A stretch of DNA of 9,876 bases, from positions 1-9,876 of the forward strand of contig JAOULV010000034.1 of NCBI GenBank assembly GCA_029881835.1, in the 5' to 3' direction. Shown here in pieces: positions 1-6,954 of the stretch; within the stretch, counting starts at the first letter, position 1, and every line of letters starts with the position of its first letter. The notes under the pieces were generated by a model. The model did not search any database. It was not told the DNA's origin and was given only the letters and a program-made list of their open reading frames with translations. The stretch comes from Rhodospirillaceae bacterium. GTDB taxonomy: Bacteria > Pseudomonadota > Alphaproteobacteria > Rhodospirillales > Magnetovibrionaceae. The position numbers were made by a program, and so were the translations under genes.

Positions 1-124
1 TAAATCCGCCGCCACCGCCGCCGCCGCCGATGCCCAATGCCCCGCCTTCGCTTTTTTGCATCAACACGACGCCAATAAGCGCTATCGCCAGCATTAGATG
101 AATAACCAAAATAACGGTAATCAT
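1..124 (-). CDS. secG: Preprotein translocase subunit SecG (partial, C-terminus beyond left edge)
   Basis: SecG is the small inner-membrane subunit of the SecYEG channel that exports unfolded proteins. The 41 visible codons begin MITVILVIHLMLAIALIGVV, a hydrophobic first membrane segment (about residues 2-20). The conserved LMQKSEGGALG stretch (residues 21-31) and a run of glycines follow, typical of alphaproteobacterial SecG. The ATG is at 122-124 on the minus strand, with AGGA about nine bases upstream. The rest of the gene, including the second membrane segment, lies outside the window. It follows tpiA on the same strand after 109 bases, a common alphaproteobacterial order. The gap has no clear terminator, so co-transcription with tpiA is plausible. 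Identification is firm despite the truncation. Confidence 0.9.
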   Translation of the reverse strand, partial: MITVILVIHLMLAIALIGVVLMQKSEGGALGIGGGGGGGGF

Positions 125-233
125 AGGTATGTATCCTGTTGGAGTTTGTTTCTTGGGGCCGTATTTACCCGCAAAAAGCTCTCTTGGCCAGTTTTTTTAG
201 GATTATTTGAGTTTTAGGCGCTTAAATGGGGGG

Positions 234-998
234 CTAGTTGGACGCTTCCCCGATGGCCCAGAAATCATCCGCATTCAGGCTGGCGCCACCAATAAGACCG
301 CCATCAACGTCTGCAAGGGCTATTAATTCCTTGGCGTTGCCCGGTTTCATTGAGCCACCATAAAGAATGCGCATGGCAGCGGCCTCGTTCGCGCCCACTT
401 TTTTGGCAAGTTCGCCCCTAATAAAGGCGTGCACTTCTTGGACTTCGTCATTTGTGGGGGTCCGACCTGTGCCGATGGCCCAGACCGGTTCATAGGCGAT
501 TACGGTGTTTTTGGCGTTTGATCCGGCCGGAACCGAGCCTGCCACTTGTGAGCCGTTAACATCCAGGGTTTTGCCCGCATCGCGCTCGGCCTCGGTTTCG
601 CCGATGCATATTACGGCAATAAGACCGGCTGCGTGCGCCGCCGATGCCTTAGCTGCGACCAATTCGTCCGTTTCCTTGTGGTCGGTGCGACGCTCGGAAT
701 GGCCGACAATAACCGCGCCACAGCCCATATCTTTGAGCATTTCAGCCGAAATGTCGCCGGTGTGAGCACCGGAAACGTTGGTGTGGCAATCTTGCCCGCC
801 CAGCATTACGCCAGAACCCTTAATCGCCTCACCCACCTTGGAAATCAGGGTAAATGGCGGGCAAACCAGCATATCAAACGATGCGCCAGCGGCTGATTTC
901 ATTTTCCCCCCGACACTGGTTGCCAGCGCCACCCCATCTGCGGACTTGCCGTTCATTTTCCAGTTTCCGGCGATAAGTGTGCGGCGTGTGGCTGTCAT
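234..998 (-). CDS. tpiA: Triose-phosphate isomerase
   Basis: This cytoplasmic glycolysis and gluconeogenesis enzyme interconverts dihydroxyacetone phosphate and glyceraldehyde 3-phosphate. The 254-residue product has the normal family length and every hallmark of the TIM barrel. NWKMN at 12-16 carries catalytic Lys14, VGHSERR at 98-104 carries the electrophilic His100, and AYEPVWAIGTG at 168-178 carries the catalytic base Glu170 and the start of the mobile loop 6. The phosphate-binding YGGS (213-216) and IGGASL (236-241) are also present. The ATG at 996-998 is preceded on the minus strand by an AGGGGG Shine-Dalgarno sequence (1008-1013) with a nine-base spacer, which fixes the start. secG follows; ppiD diverges on the other side. 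Nothing is degraded or unusual. Confidence 0.97.
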   Translation of the reverse strand: MTATRRTLIAGNWKMNGKSADGVALATSVGGKMKSAAGASFDMLVCPPFTLISKVGEAIKGSGVMLGGQDCHTNVSGAHTGDISAEMLKDMGCGAVIVGHSERRTDHKETDELVAAKASAAHAAGLIAVICIGETEAERDAGKTLDVNGSQVAGSVPAGSNAKNTVIAYEPVWAIGTGRTPTNDEVQEVHAFIRGELAKKVGANEAAAMRILYGGSMKPGNAKELIALADVDGGLIGGASLNADDFWAIGEASN

Positions 999-1293
999 GT
1001 GGTTTAACCCCCTATTTATAAAGTCATTGGTTTATTTCATTTTGGCCCTTCTAGCATATTGCCGGAGCCTAAGCATATACTCTAAAGGGTGGGAACCGGG
1101 CCGAAGCACGACAAAACACCCACAAAAACAATGCTCACAGTGGTACCGTCAGGGCTTGCGGGTGGTGATTTGCGCTTCTATTATGCGCCACAATTCTAAA
1201 ATTCGGGGGCGCGCGCGTTTTGACCTCCCTTAATAAATGAGTATTTCTCAAACCAGCGTCTAAATGGCGCAATCTTTAAGGCTGTATCCGTTC
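999..1293. other. Divergent intergenic region between tpiA and ppiD
   Basis: This stretch of about 295 bases separates the divergent tpiA and ppiD starts and should hold both promoters. I see the tpiA ribosome binding site at 1008-1013 and one plausible plus-strand sigma-70-like promoter (listed separately). A TTGACC at 1220-1225 could be another plus-strand -35, but its best -10 (TATTTC, 16-bp spacer) is poor. I checked for a tRNA-like cloverleaf and found none. No small gene with a credible ribosome binding site is apparent. Confidence 0.6.
1156..1184 (+). promoter_or_regulatory. Possible sigma-70-type promoter for ppiD-trpE
   Basis: TTGCGG (1156-1161) and TATTAT (1179-1184, five of six matches to TATAAT) are separated by 17 bases on the plus strand, upstream of ppiD. 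The -35 matches only in its TTG. Transcription would begin near 1191, leaving a leader of about 100 bases. This is a visual match only. Confidence 0.3.
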
Positions 1294-3168
1294 ATGCTTG
1301 AATATTTAAGAAAGTCCGCCTCCGGTATTGTAGTGAAAGCATTGCTGGGCCTGTTGATCCTAAGTTTTGCCGCTTGGGGCATCGGCGATGTGTTTTCTTC
1401 GCGCGCAGGTCGTGCGCCCGCCATTGCGGTTGGCGATGCTGAAATTTCATCCGAACAATTTAGTAGCGAGCTAAACCGCGAGGTTGAGCGCCTAAAACCG
1501 GTGCTGGGCGAAACATTCACGGTTGAACAGGCAAAAATTCTTGGCATTACCGATGCGTTGGTTAGACGCCTTACCAACACCGCACTTTATGATTTAGGAG
1601 CGAAAGATCTTGGCCTTGGGGTTTCCGATAAGGTGGTGCTTGAAGAAATAAAACGTTCACCTGAATTTTTTGATGAAACGGGAAAGTTTGACCGCAATCG
1701 CTTTATCCAATTGTTGCGCAACGCCGGATTTAGCGAAGAAACTTATGTTGCCCGGGTTCGCCACAGCATGGCTAGGTTACAATATCTTTCACCCATCAGG
1801 GATGGTGTTGATGTTCCGCCAGCGTTAGTAAAAATGGTTCAGGAATATAACGGTGAAACCCGCGTTTTGGATTTGGTGCGGATAAACCATGCATCCATAA
1901 CCAGCCTTGCGCCACCAAAAGATGACGAACTGCAAAAATTCCATCAGGAAAATTCTCAATTTTTCATGTCGCCTGAATATCGCAAATTTTCGGCAATCGT
2001 TCTTAATACCGATGATGTGGCCAAAGGATTGGATATAAGCGAAGAAGAAATTCGCACAGCTTTTGATGAACGCGAAGACGAATTCATCACGCCTGAGCGT
2101 AGAAAACTAAAACAAATTTTAGTTAATGACGAAGCCGCGGCAAAAAAAGCCAGCGATTTAATTGCCAAGGGATCGCCCATATCTGATGTTGCCGCTAAAG
2201 TTGGTGCCAATGGCGACATGGTTGATATTGGGTTTTTCAACAAAGACCAATTATTGCCAGAAATTCAAGAGGCGGTTTTTTCGCTTGAGCAAGGAAAAGC
2301 AACCCAGCCGATAAAAACGGTTCTTGGTTGGCACGTTATATTGGTTGAAAAAATTGAAGCATCAAAGAAGCAGTCATTTGCTGAAGTAAAAGACAAGCTA
2401 AGCGCTGAAATTAAATCTGAACGCGCCCTTGATGCTATTTTTGAAATGTCCAACAAGCTAGAAGATGGTCTTGCCAGTGGGGCAACGCTGGAAGAAACGG
2501 CAAGCGGCCTTGGTCTCAAAACCATATATGGTGAAAGCAATATTAATGGCATCGGCATGGACGGAAAAAAATTATCATTACCATTTGCTTTAGAAATTGT
2601 TAGCCAAGTATTTGCGCTTGAAGGAAATGGTGACACCCCATTAACAGAAAGCAAAGACGCCAAAGGGTTTTTTGTGGCAAGACTTAGCGGCATAACCCCG
2701 CCTTCTTTAAAAAGCTTTGAAAGCGTAAAAGAAGAAGTCGCCATGCGCTGGAGCGCCGAAGCCAGCGCCGAGCGGGCTAAAAAATTAGCGGAAGAAATGA
2801 CTGCTAAAATAAACGACGGCGCAAGCATTGGTTCTGTGGCAAAAAACTTTGGCTTCGAAATAGAAACAACCAAATCGTTTGACCGTAATGGTAAAGGCTT
2901 GGCGCTTGCTATTCCGGCTGAAATGGTCAACCGTGCCTTTGAAATGGGCATGGGCAGTGCCGACATGGCCATTGGAACAAGTTCCAGTGTGGTGGCGGTA
3001 TTGAAAAAAGTAATAAAAGCCAAAGAAAATGACGAGGCGGCGCTTAAACAAACCACAGATCAGGTATTTGAGGATTTGCGCGGTGATATACTTGACCAAT
3101 TGGCGGCGTCTTTACGTCAGCGCCATAGCGTCAAAATTAACCAAAATATTATAGATCAGGCCTTTTGA
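1294..3168 (+). CDS. ppiD: PpiD-type peptidyl-prolyl isomerase / SurA-like periplasmic folding protein
   Basis: PpiD-family proteins are inner-membrane-anchored periplasmic chaperones that help newly exported proteins fold near the Sec channel. The product (624 residues from this start) begins MLEYLRKSASGIVVK and runs into one membrane anchor at about residues 11-33, including LLGLLILSFAAWGIGDVF. A SurA-N-like helical region follows to about residue 200. A parvulin-like domain (about 265-355) ends in GWHVILV, the counterpart of the G-(W/Y)-H-(I/V)-I-x-V strand of parvulins, and a helical C-terminal region follows. An upstream in-frame ATG at 1264 would add ten residues, but it has no Shine-Dalgarno sequence and displaces the usual N-terminus. 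The ATG at 1294 has AAGG about 12 bases upstream. Many PpiD parvulin domains are catalytically weak, so chaperone activity is the safer call. trpE follows after 48 bases. Confidence 0.88.
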   Translation: MLEYLRKSASGIVVKALLGLLILSFAAWGIGDVFSSRAGRAPAIAVGDAEISSEQFSSELNREVERLKPVLGETFTVEQAKILGITDALVRRLTNTALYDLGAKDLGLGVSDKVVLEEIKRSPEFFDETGKFDRNRFIQLLRNAGFSEETYVARVRHSMARLQYLSPIRDGVDVPPALVKMVQEYNGETRVLDLVRINHASITSLAPPKDDELQKFHQENSQFFMSPEYRKFSAIVLNTDDVAKGLDISEEEIRTAFDEREDEFITPERRKLKQILVNDEAAAKKASDLIAKGSPISDVAAKVGANGDMVDIGFFNKDQLLPEIQEAVFSLEQGKATQPIKTVLGWHVILVEKIEASKKQSFAEVKDKLSAEIKSERALDAIFEMSNKLEDGLASGATLEETASGLGLKTIYGESNINGIGMDGKKLSLPFALEIVSQVFALEGNGDTPLTESKDAKGFFVARLSGITPPSLKSFESVKEEVAMRWSAEASAERAKKLAEEMTAKINDGASIGSVAKNFGFEIETTKSFDRNGKGLALAIPAEMVNRAFEMGMGSADMAIGTSSSVVAVLKKVIKAKENDEAALKQTTDQVFEDLRGDILDQLAASLRQRHSVKINQNIIDQAF

Positions 3169-3182
3169 AGATATTTTTACAA

Positions 3183-3197
3183 CCCTTGAATTAAGGG
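3183..3197. repeat. Short inverted repeat between ppiD and trpE
   Basis: CCCTT and AAGGG form five-base arms around a GAATT loop in the 48-base gap before trpE. No T-tract follows, so it is unlikely to be an intrinsic terminator. No leader peptide with tryptophan codons is visible in the gap, so there is no evidence for classical trp attenuation. It may be chance. Confidence 0.3.
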
Positions 3198-3216
3198 CCG
3201 GAAGCACCGTAGCACA

Positions 3217-4743
3217 ATGGACATAAATCCAGGCATAAGTGAATTTGAGAAAGTTTACGCCCAAGGCAAATCACAGGTTGTTTGGGCAACAATGATTGCC
3301 GATTTGGATACACCGGTAACGGCCTTTTTAAAACTTTCAAAATCCGAACCGCTTAGCTTTTTGATGGAATCAGTCGAAGGTGGCGCGCAACGCGGGCGCT
3401 ATTCGTTTATTGGTGTTAGGCCAGACCTTGTCTGGCGTTGCAAGGGCGACAATGCGGAAATAAATAACAACCCCGGCAAAAACCCGGATAATTTTACCCC
3501 CTGCCCGGTAAGCCAAAAAAACGGCGCGGTTGCATCATTGCGCGCATTGCTAAAACAATCGGAAATAGAGCTTCCCGATACACTACCACCAATGGCATCG
3601 GGTTTAATTGGTTACATGGCATACGATACCGTTCGTCTGGCCGAAAACATTCCCGACAACAACCCCGATGTGTTGGGTGTGCCCGATGGTCAATTTCTGC
3701 GCCCAACCGTAAGCGCAATTTTTGATAACGTAAAAGATACGGTCTATATCGTTACCCCGGTTTGGCCCGACAAGAACGTTTCAGCCGAACAAGCGTTTGA
3801 AGCCGCACAAAATAGATTGGCCGATGTTGTTGCCGATTTCGCTGCACAGCAATTCAAAAACAGTGACGATAAGGTTGCTGATGTTGCCGACCTGCCGGAA
3901 CCGGTTTCCAATATGAAACCTGAAAAGTTTTACCAAATGGTAGAGCGGGCAAAAGAATACATTTTAGCTGGTGATATTTTTCAGGTTGTGCTGTCGCAAC
4001 GCTTTAGCCTGCCATTTTCGCTAAATCCGTTTGTATTTTACCGCGCGCTTCGCCGGGTTAATCCATCACCGTTTATGTTCTTTTTTGATTTTGGTTCGTT
4101 CCAGATTGCCGGGTCCAGCCCGGAAATACTGGTCCGGGTGCGCGACGGCAAGGTAACCATCCGCCCCATTGCCGGAACAAGGCCACGGGGCGAAACCGAT
4201 GCAATGGACAAAGAACTAGAACAAGACCTGTTAGGCGACCCCAAAGAGCTGGCCGAACATTTAATGTTGCTTGACCTTGGGCGCAACGATGTTGGCCGGG
4301 TTGCCAAAATCGGCACGGTCAAAGTAACCGAAAGAAACGTGGTTGAGCGCTATTCCCACGTTATGCATATTGTTTCCAATGTTGAGGGCGAGCTTGATAG
4401 CGAAAAATTCGATGCCGTTGACGCGATGTTCGCGGGCTTTCCTGCGGGAACTGTTTCCGGTGCGCCCAAAGTGCGGGCAATGGAAATTATTGATGAGCTA
4501 GAACCCGAACGCCGGGGTATTTACGCCGGGTGCATAGGTTATTTTGGTGCCGATGGTGAAATGGATAGCTGCATAGCGTTGCGCACGGCGGTAATAAAAG
4601 ACGGAACCCTTTACGCCCAAGCGGGCGGCGGGGTGGTGGCCGATTCCACTCCCCAAGGCGAATTCGAAGAAAGCCGAAACAAAGCGCGCGCCTTAATTCG
4701 TTCTGCCGAAGAAGCGGTAAAATTATCACGCAAAAATAATTAG
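3217..4743 (+). CDS. trpE: Anthranilate synthase component I
   Basis: TrpE converts chorismate to anthranilate, the first committed step of tryptophan synthesis, using ammonia supplied by the TrpG glutaminase subunit. The 508-residue length is normal. The N-terminal domain has LMES (49-52), matching the LLES element that binds tryptophan for feedback inhibition, then RGRYSFIG (59-66). The chorismate-binding domain fills the C-terminal half: PIAGTRPRG (317-325), LLDLGRNDVGRV (351-362), HVMHIVSNVEG (381-391), GAPKVRAMEIIDELEP (415-430) and GGGVVADSTP (470-479). GGAAG-like GGAAG lies about 12 bases before the ATG. The protein is not fused to TrpG, unlike the TrpEG fusion of rhizobia. No trpG follows: the strand switches two bases after the stop, so the glutaminase must be encoded elsewhere. 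Isochorismate and aminodeoxychorismate synthases are relatives, but the LMES motif and length favour TrpE. Confidence 0.95.
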   Translation: MDINPGISEFEKVYAQGKSQVVWATMIADLDTPVTAFLKLSKSEPLSFLMESVEGGAQRGRYSFIGVRPDLVWRCKGDNAEINNNPGKNPDNFTPCPVSQKNGAVASLRALLKQSEIELPDTLPPMASGLIGYMAYDTVRLAENIPDNNPDVLGVPDGQFLRPTVSAIFDNVKDTVYIVTPVWPDKNVSAEQAFEAAQNRLADVVADFAAQQFKNSDDKVADVADLPEPVSNMKPEKFYQMVERAKEYILAGDIFQVVLSQRFSLPFSLNPFVFYRALRRVNPSPFMFFFDFGSFQIAGSSPEILVRVRDGKVTIRPIAGTRPRGETDAMDKELEQDLLGDPKELAEHLMLLDLGRNDVGRVAKIGTVKVTERNVVERYSHVMHIVSNVEGELDSEKFDAVDAMFAGFPAGTVSGAPKVRAMEIIDELEPERRGIYAGCIGYFGADGEMDSCIALRTAVIKDGTLYAQAGGGVVADSTPQGEFEESRNKARALIRSAEEAVKLSRKNN

Positions 4744-4745
4744 TT

Positions 4746-5387
4746 TTATTTTATGGCCAAATTATCATCATTGACCGGATCAAGGGATATAAGGTCGGTT
4801 GCGCCCTGGTACCATTTAATAAAGTTTGGTTCAGCCTTGAAATGCTCGCCCTGTATATAGGCCAGTTGATTTATGAAAATTTCCGGTTTTTGGTAACCGA
4901 TAAAACGATATGCCTCGGCATTGATGCCGTGTTTGCCTTTGAGCGCACTTAAATCGGTTGGAAAAAACTGTAAAGTCGGGGTTTTGTTGACGGCCGAACG
5001 GGCGCTGAATTCATTTTCACCCATTTCCTTGCCATCAATATCGGTAACCGTGACCACGCCACGCATATTAAACTGCACCACATAGAAATGTTTGTTTATG
5101 TAATCAACAATTTGTGGGTAGCGGAAATTGATTTCATGCAATTTTTTGCACGATTTACACCCCTGCTGCACGTAAATATACAATAAACGCTTACCTTCAA
5201 TTTTTGCCGTTTCCATATCGTCAAGAACGTCTTTGAAGGTGTCGTTTATCCACGGTTGAATATGAATGCCGTCCTCATCCATGCCGTGAAGCGGCAACAA
5301 ATCAACCGCGGCCATGGCGCGTGCGGGCAATAGCGCAATTAACCCCAAAAACAGTAATTTGCTTATCTTGGTTGCGGCTTGCTTCAC
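4746..5387 (-). CDS. Secreted thioredoxin-like protein (SoxW-like, CKSC active site)
   Basis: The 213-residue product begins with a signal peptide: a basic start, hydrophobic residues 11-20 and a likely cut after ARAMA near residue 26. A thioredoxin fold follows, with LLYIYVQQGCKSCKKLH (68-84) holding redox cysteines 77 and 80 and KTPT with the cis-proline at 137. GYQKPEIF (164-171) resembles the GYQ-PE-F element of SoxW-like proteins. A long insert after the CXXC strand (about 105-135) is shared with the thioredoxin-like product of 6118-6633, so the two look paralogous. The start is GTG, supported by AAGGGA eight bases upstream. It is the last gene of the minus-strand run, 12 bases after the helical protein, and converges on trpE with a two-base gap. 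The substrate is unknown; a periplasmic thiol reductase or copper-linked thiol function is inference. Confidence 0.85.
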   Translation of the reverse strand: MKQAATKISKLLFLGLIALLPARAMAAVDLLPLHGMDEDGIHIQPWINDTFKDVLDDMETAKIEGKRLLYIYVQQGCKSCKKLHEINFRYPQIVDYINKHFYVVQFNMRGVVTVTDIDGKEMGENEFSARSAVNKTPTLQFFPTDLSALKGKHGINAEAYRFIGYQKPEIFINQLAYIQGEHFKAEPNFIKWYQGATDLISLDPVNDDNLAIK

Positions 5388-5395
5388 TTAAGCTA

Positions 5396-5401
5396 TCCCT
5401 T
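5396..5401 (-). promoter_or_regulatory. Ribosome binding site supporting a GTG start
   Basis: On the minus strand AAGGGA precedes the GTG start at 5387 with an eight-base spacer. It overlaps the TAA stop (5400-5402) of the upstream helical protein, an arrangement expected for translational coupling. Confidence 0.6.
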
Positions 5402-6107
5402 AAAGCCCGGACAGCGCATCGGCCAGGGGCTGGCCACTGGCAACCGCCATACGGGCAACAACCAGGCGCAGATCACCGGCTGAGCGCGCAATCGCGATTT
5501 CCGCCGTCGTTACCGCGCGCATTAAATCGCCGATACGAATATTTTTTACGCCATTGTTATATTTTTCTTGGCCTTCAAGCATGTCAAATCTGGCGAATTT
5601 GAGATTCTTTTTGGCAAGCAAAACGTCTTGCCATACAGATGCTAGCTGTTCTTTTAGGGTATCATCGGCCCCCGCAGGAACGGGTGGCATATCTTGCGGC
5701 GCTTCAGGGGCCATGACAAGGTTAAAGGAAAATTCAATTTTTGAAATTACGCCAAGGTTCTTTCGTATCTGGCGATTTTCCTCAACCATTTTTTCTTTAG
5801 ATGCCTTGGTGCTTTCATACATATCATTTAAACGCTTGGCCTCGACCACATCGCCTTCGCGTTCAGCCCGTCTGGCACCCAACAAAGCGCCGGTGTTTTG
5901 CTCGGTTATCAACTGCACCTCAAGCTCGGAAACGTGCAGATTGTAATATTCTTCAAGTGCGGCAATTTTATCCGCATCATTTCCGCCCATTTGGTTGATA
6001 AAATCAACGTCCGTTTGCGGCATTTCGGCAAGCGCGGGAACCCCATTAAAAATCATTGATGCAACAACAGCCATGGCCAAAATTATTTTTTTTATTTCTA
6101 TTTTCAT
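5400..6107 (-). CDS. Secreted cysteine-free helical protein of unknown function
   Basis: I do not recognise this 235-residue protein as a named family. It has a clear signal peptide: basic MKIEIKK, hydrophobic residues 8-20 and a likely cut after ALA at 25-27. The mature part contains no cysteine. Charged, probably coiled-coil helices cover about 45-118, a short proline-rich linker (PEAPQDMPPVPAG, 134-146) follows, and a second helical region spans about 148-230. In that region EKYNNGVKNIRIGDLMRAV (181-199) and the alanine-rich helix after it resemble the helical hairpin of TolC-like outer membrane efflux proteins, but the beta-barrel strands and full length are missing. An upstream in-frame ATG at 6137 has no ribosome binding site and displaces the signal peptide, so 6107 is preferred. 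It starts 10 bases after the upstream thioredoxin-like gene and is flanked by thioredoxin-like genes on both sides, suggesting a shared envelope task. Confidence 0.75.
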   Translation of the reverse strand: MKIEIKKIILAMAVVASMIFNGVPALAEMPQTDVDFINQMGGNDADKIAALEEYYNLHVSELEVQLITEQNTGALLGARRAEREGDVVEAKRLNDMYESTKASKEKMVEENRQIRKNLGVISKIEFSFNLVMAPEAPQDMPPVPAGADDTLKEQLASVWQDVLLAKKNLKFARFDMLEGQEKYNNGVKNIRIGDLMRAVTTAEIAIARSAGDLRLVVARMAVASGQPLADALSGL

Positions 6108-6117
6108 TTTTTTATTC

Positions 6118-6633
6118 TCAGTCTGCGTTGCGAACATAATTTATAAAAGAGGTTCCGTCTTCAAACACGCCTTCAGAAATGTATTTTCCGGCAGCAACAA
6201 ACATTTCCGGGTCTTGGTACCCGGTAAGGCGCAGTGCGGTTTTGCCGTCTTTTGCATAAAATATAAAAACCGGTGTCGCCCGGACCAGGCTTTCTGATGA
6301 AAAATCTTTTTCTGCTTTTGTTTCGCCAGTGGGCGTAATTACGTCAAGGTCGCCTTTTACATTGACCTTTATCATTGCAAATTTTTCACCGTAAAGGGAC
6401 GAAACATCGGGATGGGGGAAAACCCTCTTTACCATTTTATCGCAATAGGGGCAGCCGTTTTGATGAAACATAATGACAAGGTTTTTACCATCATCGGCGG
6501 CGGCTGATATTTCACCGGGAAAATCATAATCCAGCGGTTCAACAATAAATTCAGCGGCACGGGTGTTTGCGCTATTGATAAAAACAAACCCCGCAACCAA
6601 AACAACCAAAAAACCATAAAATGTTTTACGCAT
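6118..6633 (-). CDS. Secreted thioredoxin-like protein (SoxW-like, CPYC active site)
   Basis: The 171-residue product starts MRKTFYGFLVVLVAGFVF, a signal peptide with a probable cut after the NTRAA region (about residues 23-27). A thioredoxin fold follows: LVIMFHQNGCPYCDKMVKRV (53-72) with cysteines 61 and 64, ATPVF with the cis-proline at 121, and LTGYQDPEMF (136-145). CPYC resembles glutaredoxin and DsbC-type motifs, so disulfide reduction or isomerisation in the periplasm is possible; no partner reductase is in the window. An in-frame ATG at 6651 is less likely: the ATG at 6633 has AGGG ten bases upstream and the other has no clear site. The product of 4746-5387 appears paralogous. It lies about 53 bases after the copper chaperone. 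A weak promoter (TTGGGC, 17 bp, AATTAT) may lie in that gap, so a separate transcript cannot be excluded. Confidence 0.85.
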   Translation of the reverse strand: MRKTFYGFLVVLVAGFVFINSANTRAAEFIVEPLDYDFPGEISAAADDGKNLVIMFHQNGCPYCDKMVKRVFPHPDVSSLYGEKFAMIKVNVKGDLDVITPTGETKAEKDFSSESLVRATPVFIFYAKDGKTALRLTGYQDPEMFVAAGKYISEGVFEDGTSFINYVRNAD

Positions 6634-6678
6634 TATAATTAGACCCTGCATAATTGGTTAATCTTAAACTGTGCCCAA

Positions 6679-6692
6679 GCTTAAATTTAAGC
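6679..6692. repeat. Perfect 14-bp palindrome over the copper chaperone stop
   Basis: GCTTAAATTTAAGC is its own reverse complement and spans the stop codon of the HMA gene. It is A/T-rich in its centre and has no T-tract on the minus-strand side, so it does not look like a terminator. It could be a weak operator or chance. Confidence 0.3.
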
Positions 6693-6896
6693 CTGTCCGG
6701 CAAATTCAAACCCGGCGTCTTCTACCGCTTGTTTTACTAAATCCATGTTAGCGCCGCTTACAAAAACCGTTTTGGCATCTAGATCTACGCTTACTTCCGA
6801 TCCTGGTGAAGCGGATTGTATTGCCGTTGAGACCGATTTAGCGCAACCGCCACAGGTCATTCCATTTACTTTGTAAGTTCCAGAATTATCAGCCAT
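6687..6896 (-). CDS. copZ: Small HMA-domain copper chaperone (CopZ-like)
   Basis: CopZ-type proteins are cytoplasmic ferredoxin-fold chaperones that carry Cu(I), typically handing it to the CopA pump. The 69-residue product is one heavy-metal-associated domain with GMTCGGCAKSV at 12-22, so Cys15 and Cys18 form the metal site. The C-terminal half (VKQAVEDAGFEF) is also typical. There is no signal peptide. A longer reading from an ATG at 6932 adds 12 unrelated residues; the ATG at 6896 has GGAGA six bases upstream and is clearly better. The gene sits directly behind a CueR-type promoter and in the same run as copA and cueR, which argues for copper rather than mercury or cadmium. MerP is unlikely because there is no export signal. 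Confidence 0.88.
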   Translation of the reverse strand: MADNSGTYKVNGMTCGGCAKSVSTAIQSASPGSEVSVDLDAKTVFVSGANMDLVKQAVEDAGFEFAGQA

Positions 6897-6902
6897 CTTA
6901 AA

Positions 6903-6907
6903 TCTCC
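6903..6907 (-). promoter_or_regulatory. Ribosome binding site of the copper chaperone
   Basis: GGAGA on the minus strand lies six bases before the ATG at 6896. It decides the start against the upstream in-frame ATG at 6932. Confidence 0.7.
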
Positions 6908-6954
6908 GCATACCTTGTATTATTATTGCCATTTATTGTTATATGAGGATAGCA

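Noticed and set aside
778..1233. Plus-strand open frame running from inside tpiA into the intergenic region
   Set aside because: Its first half is antisense to tpiA, no ribosome binding site precedes it, and the protein resembles no family.
999..1293. Possible tRNA gene between tpiA and ppiD
   Set aside because: No T-loop GGTTCRA pattern or acceptor-stem pairing could be found on either strand.
2265..3056. Long open frame of 263 codons antisense to ppiD
   Set aside because: It lies wholly inside a well-supported gene, has low-complexity Ser/Ala/Leu-rich content and no recognisable motif or ribosome binding site.
5995..6297. Plus-strand frame with hydrophobic stretches across the junction of two minus-strand genes
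   Set aside because: The hydrophobicity is the antisense image of a signal peptide; the two minus-strand genes have better starts and motifs.
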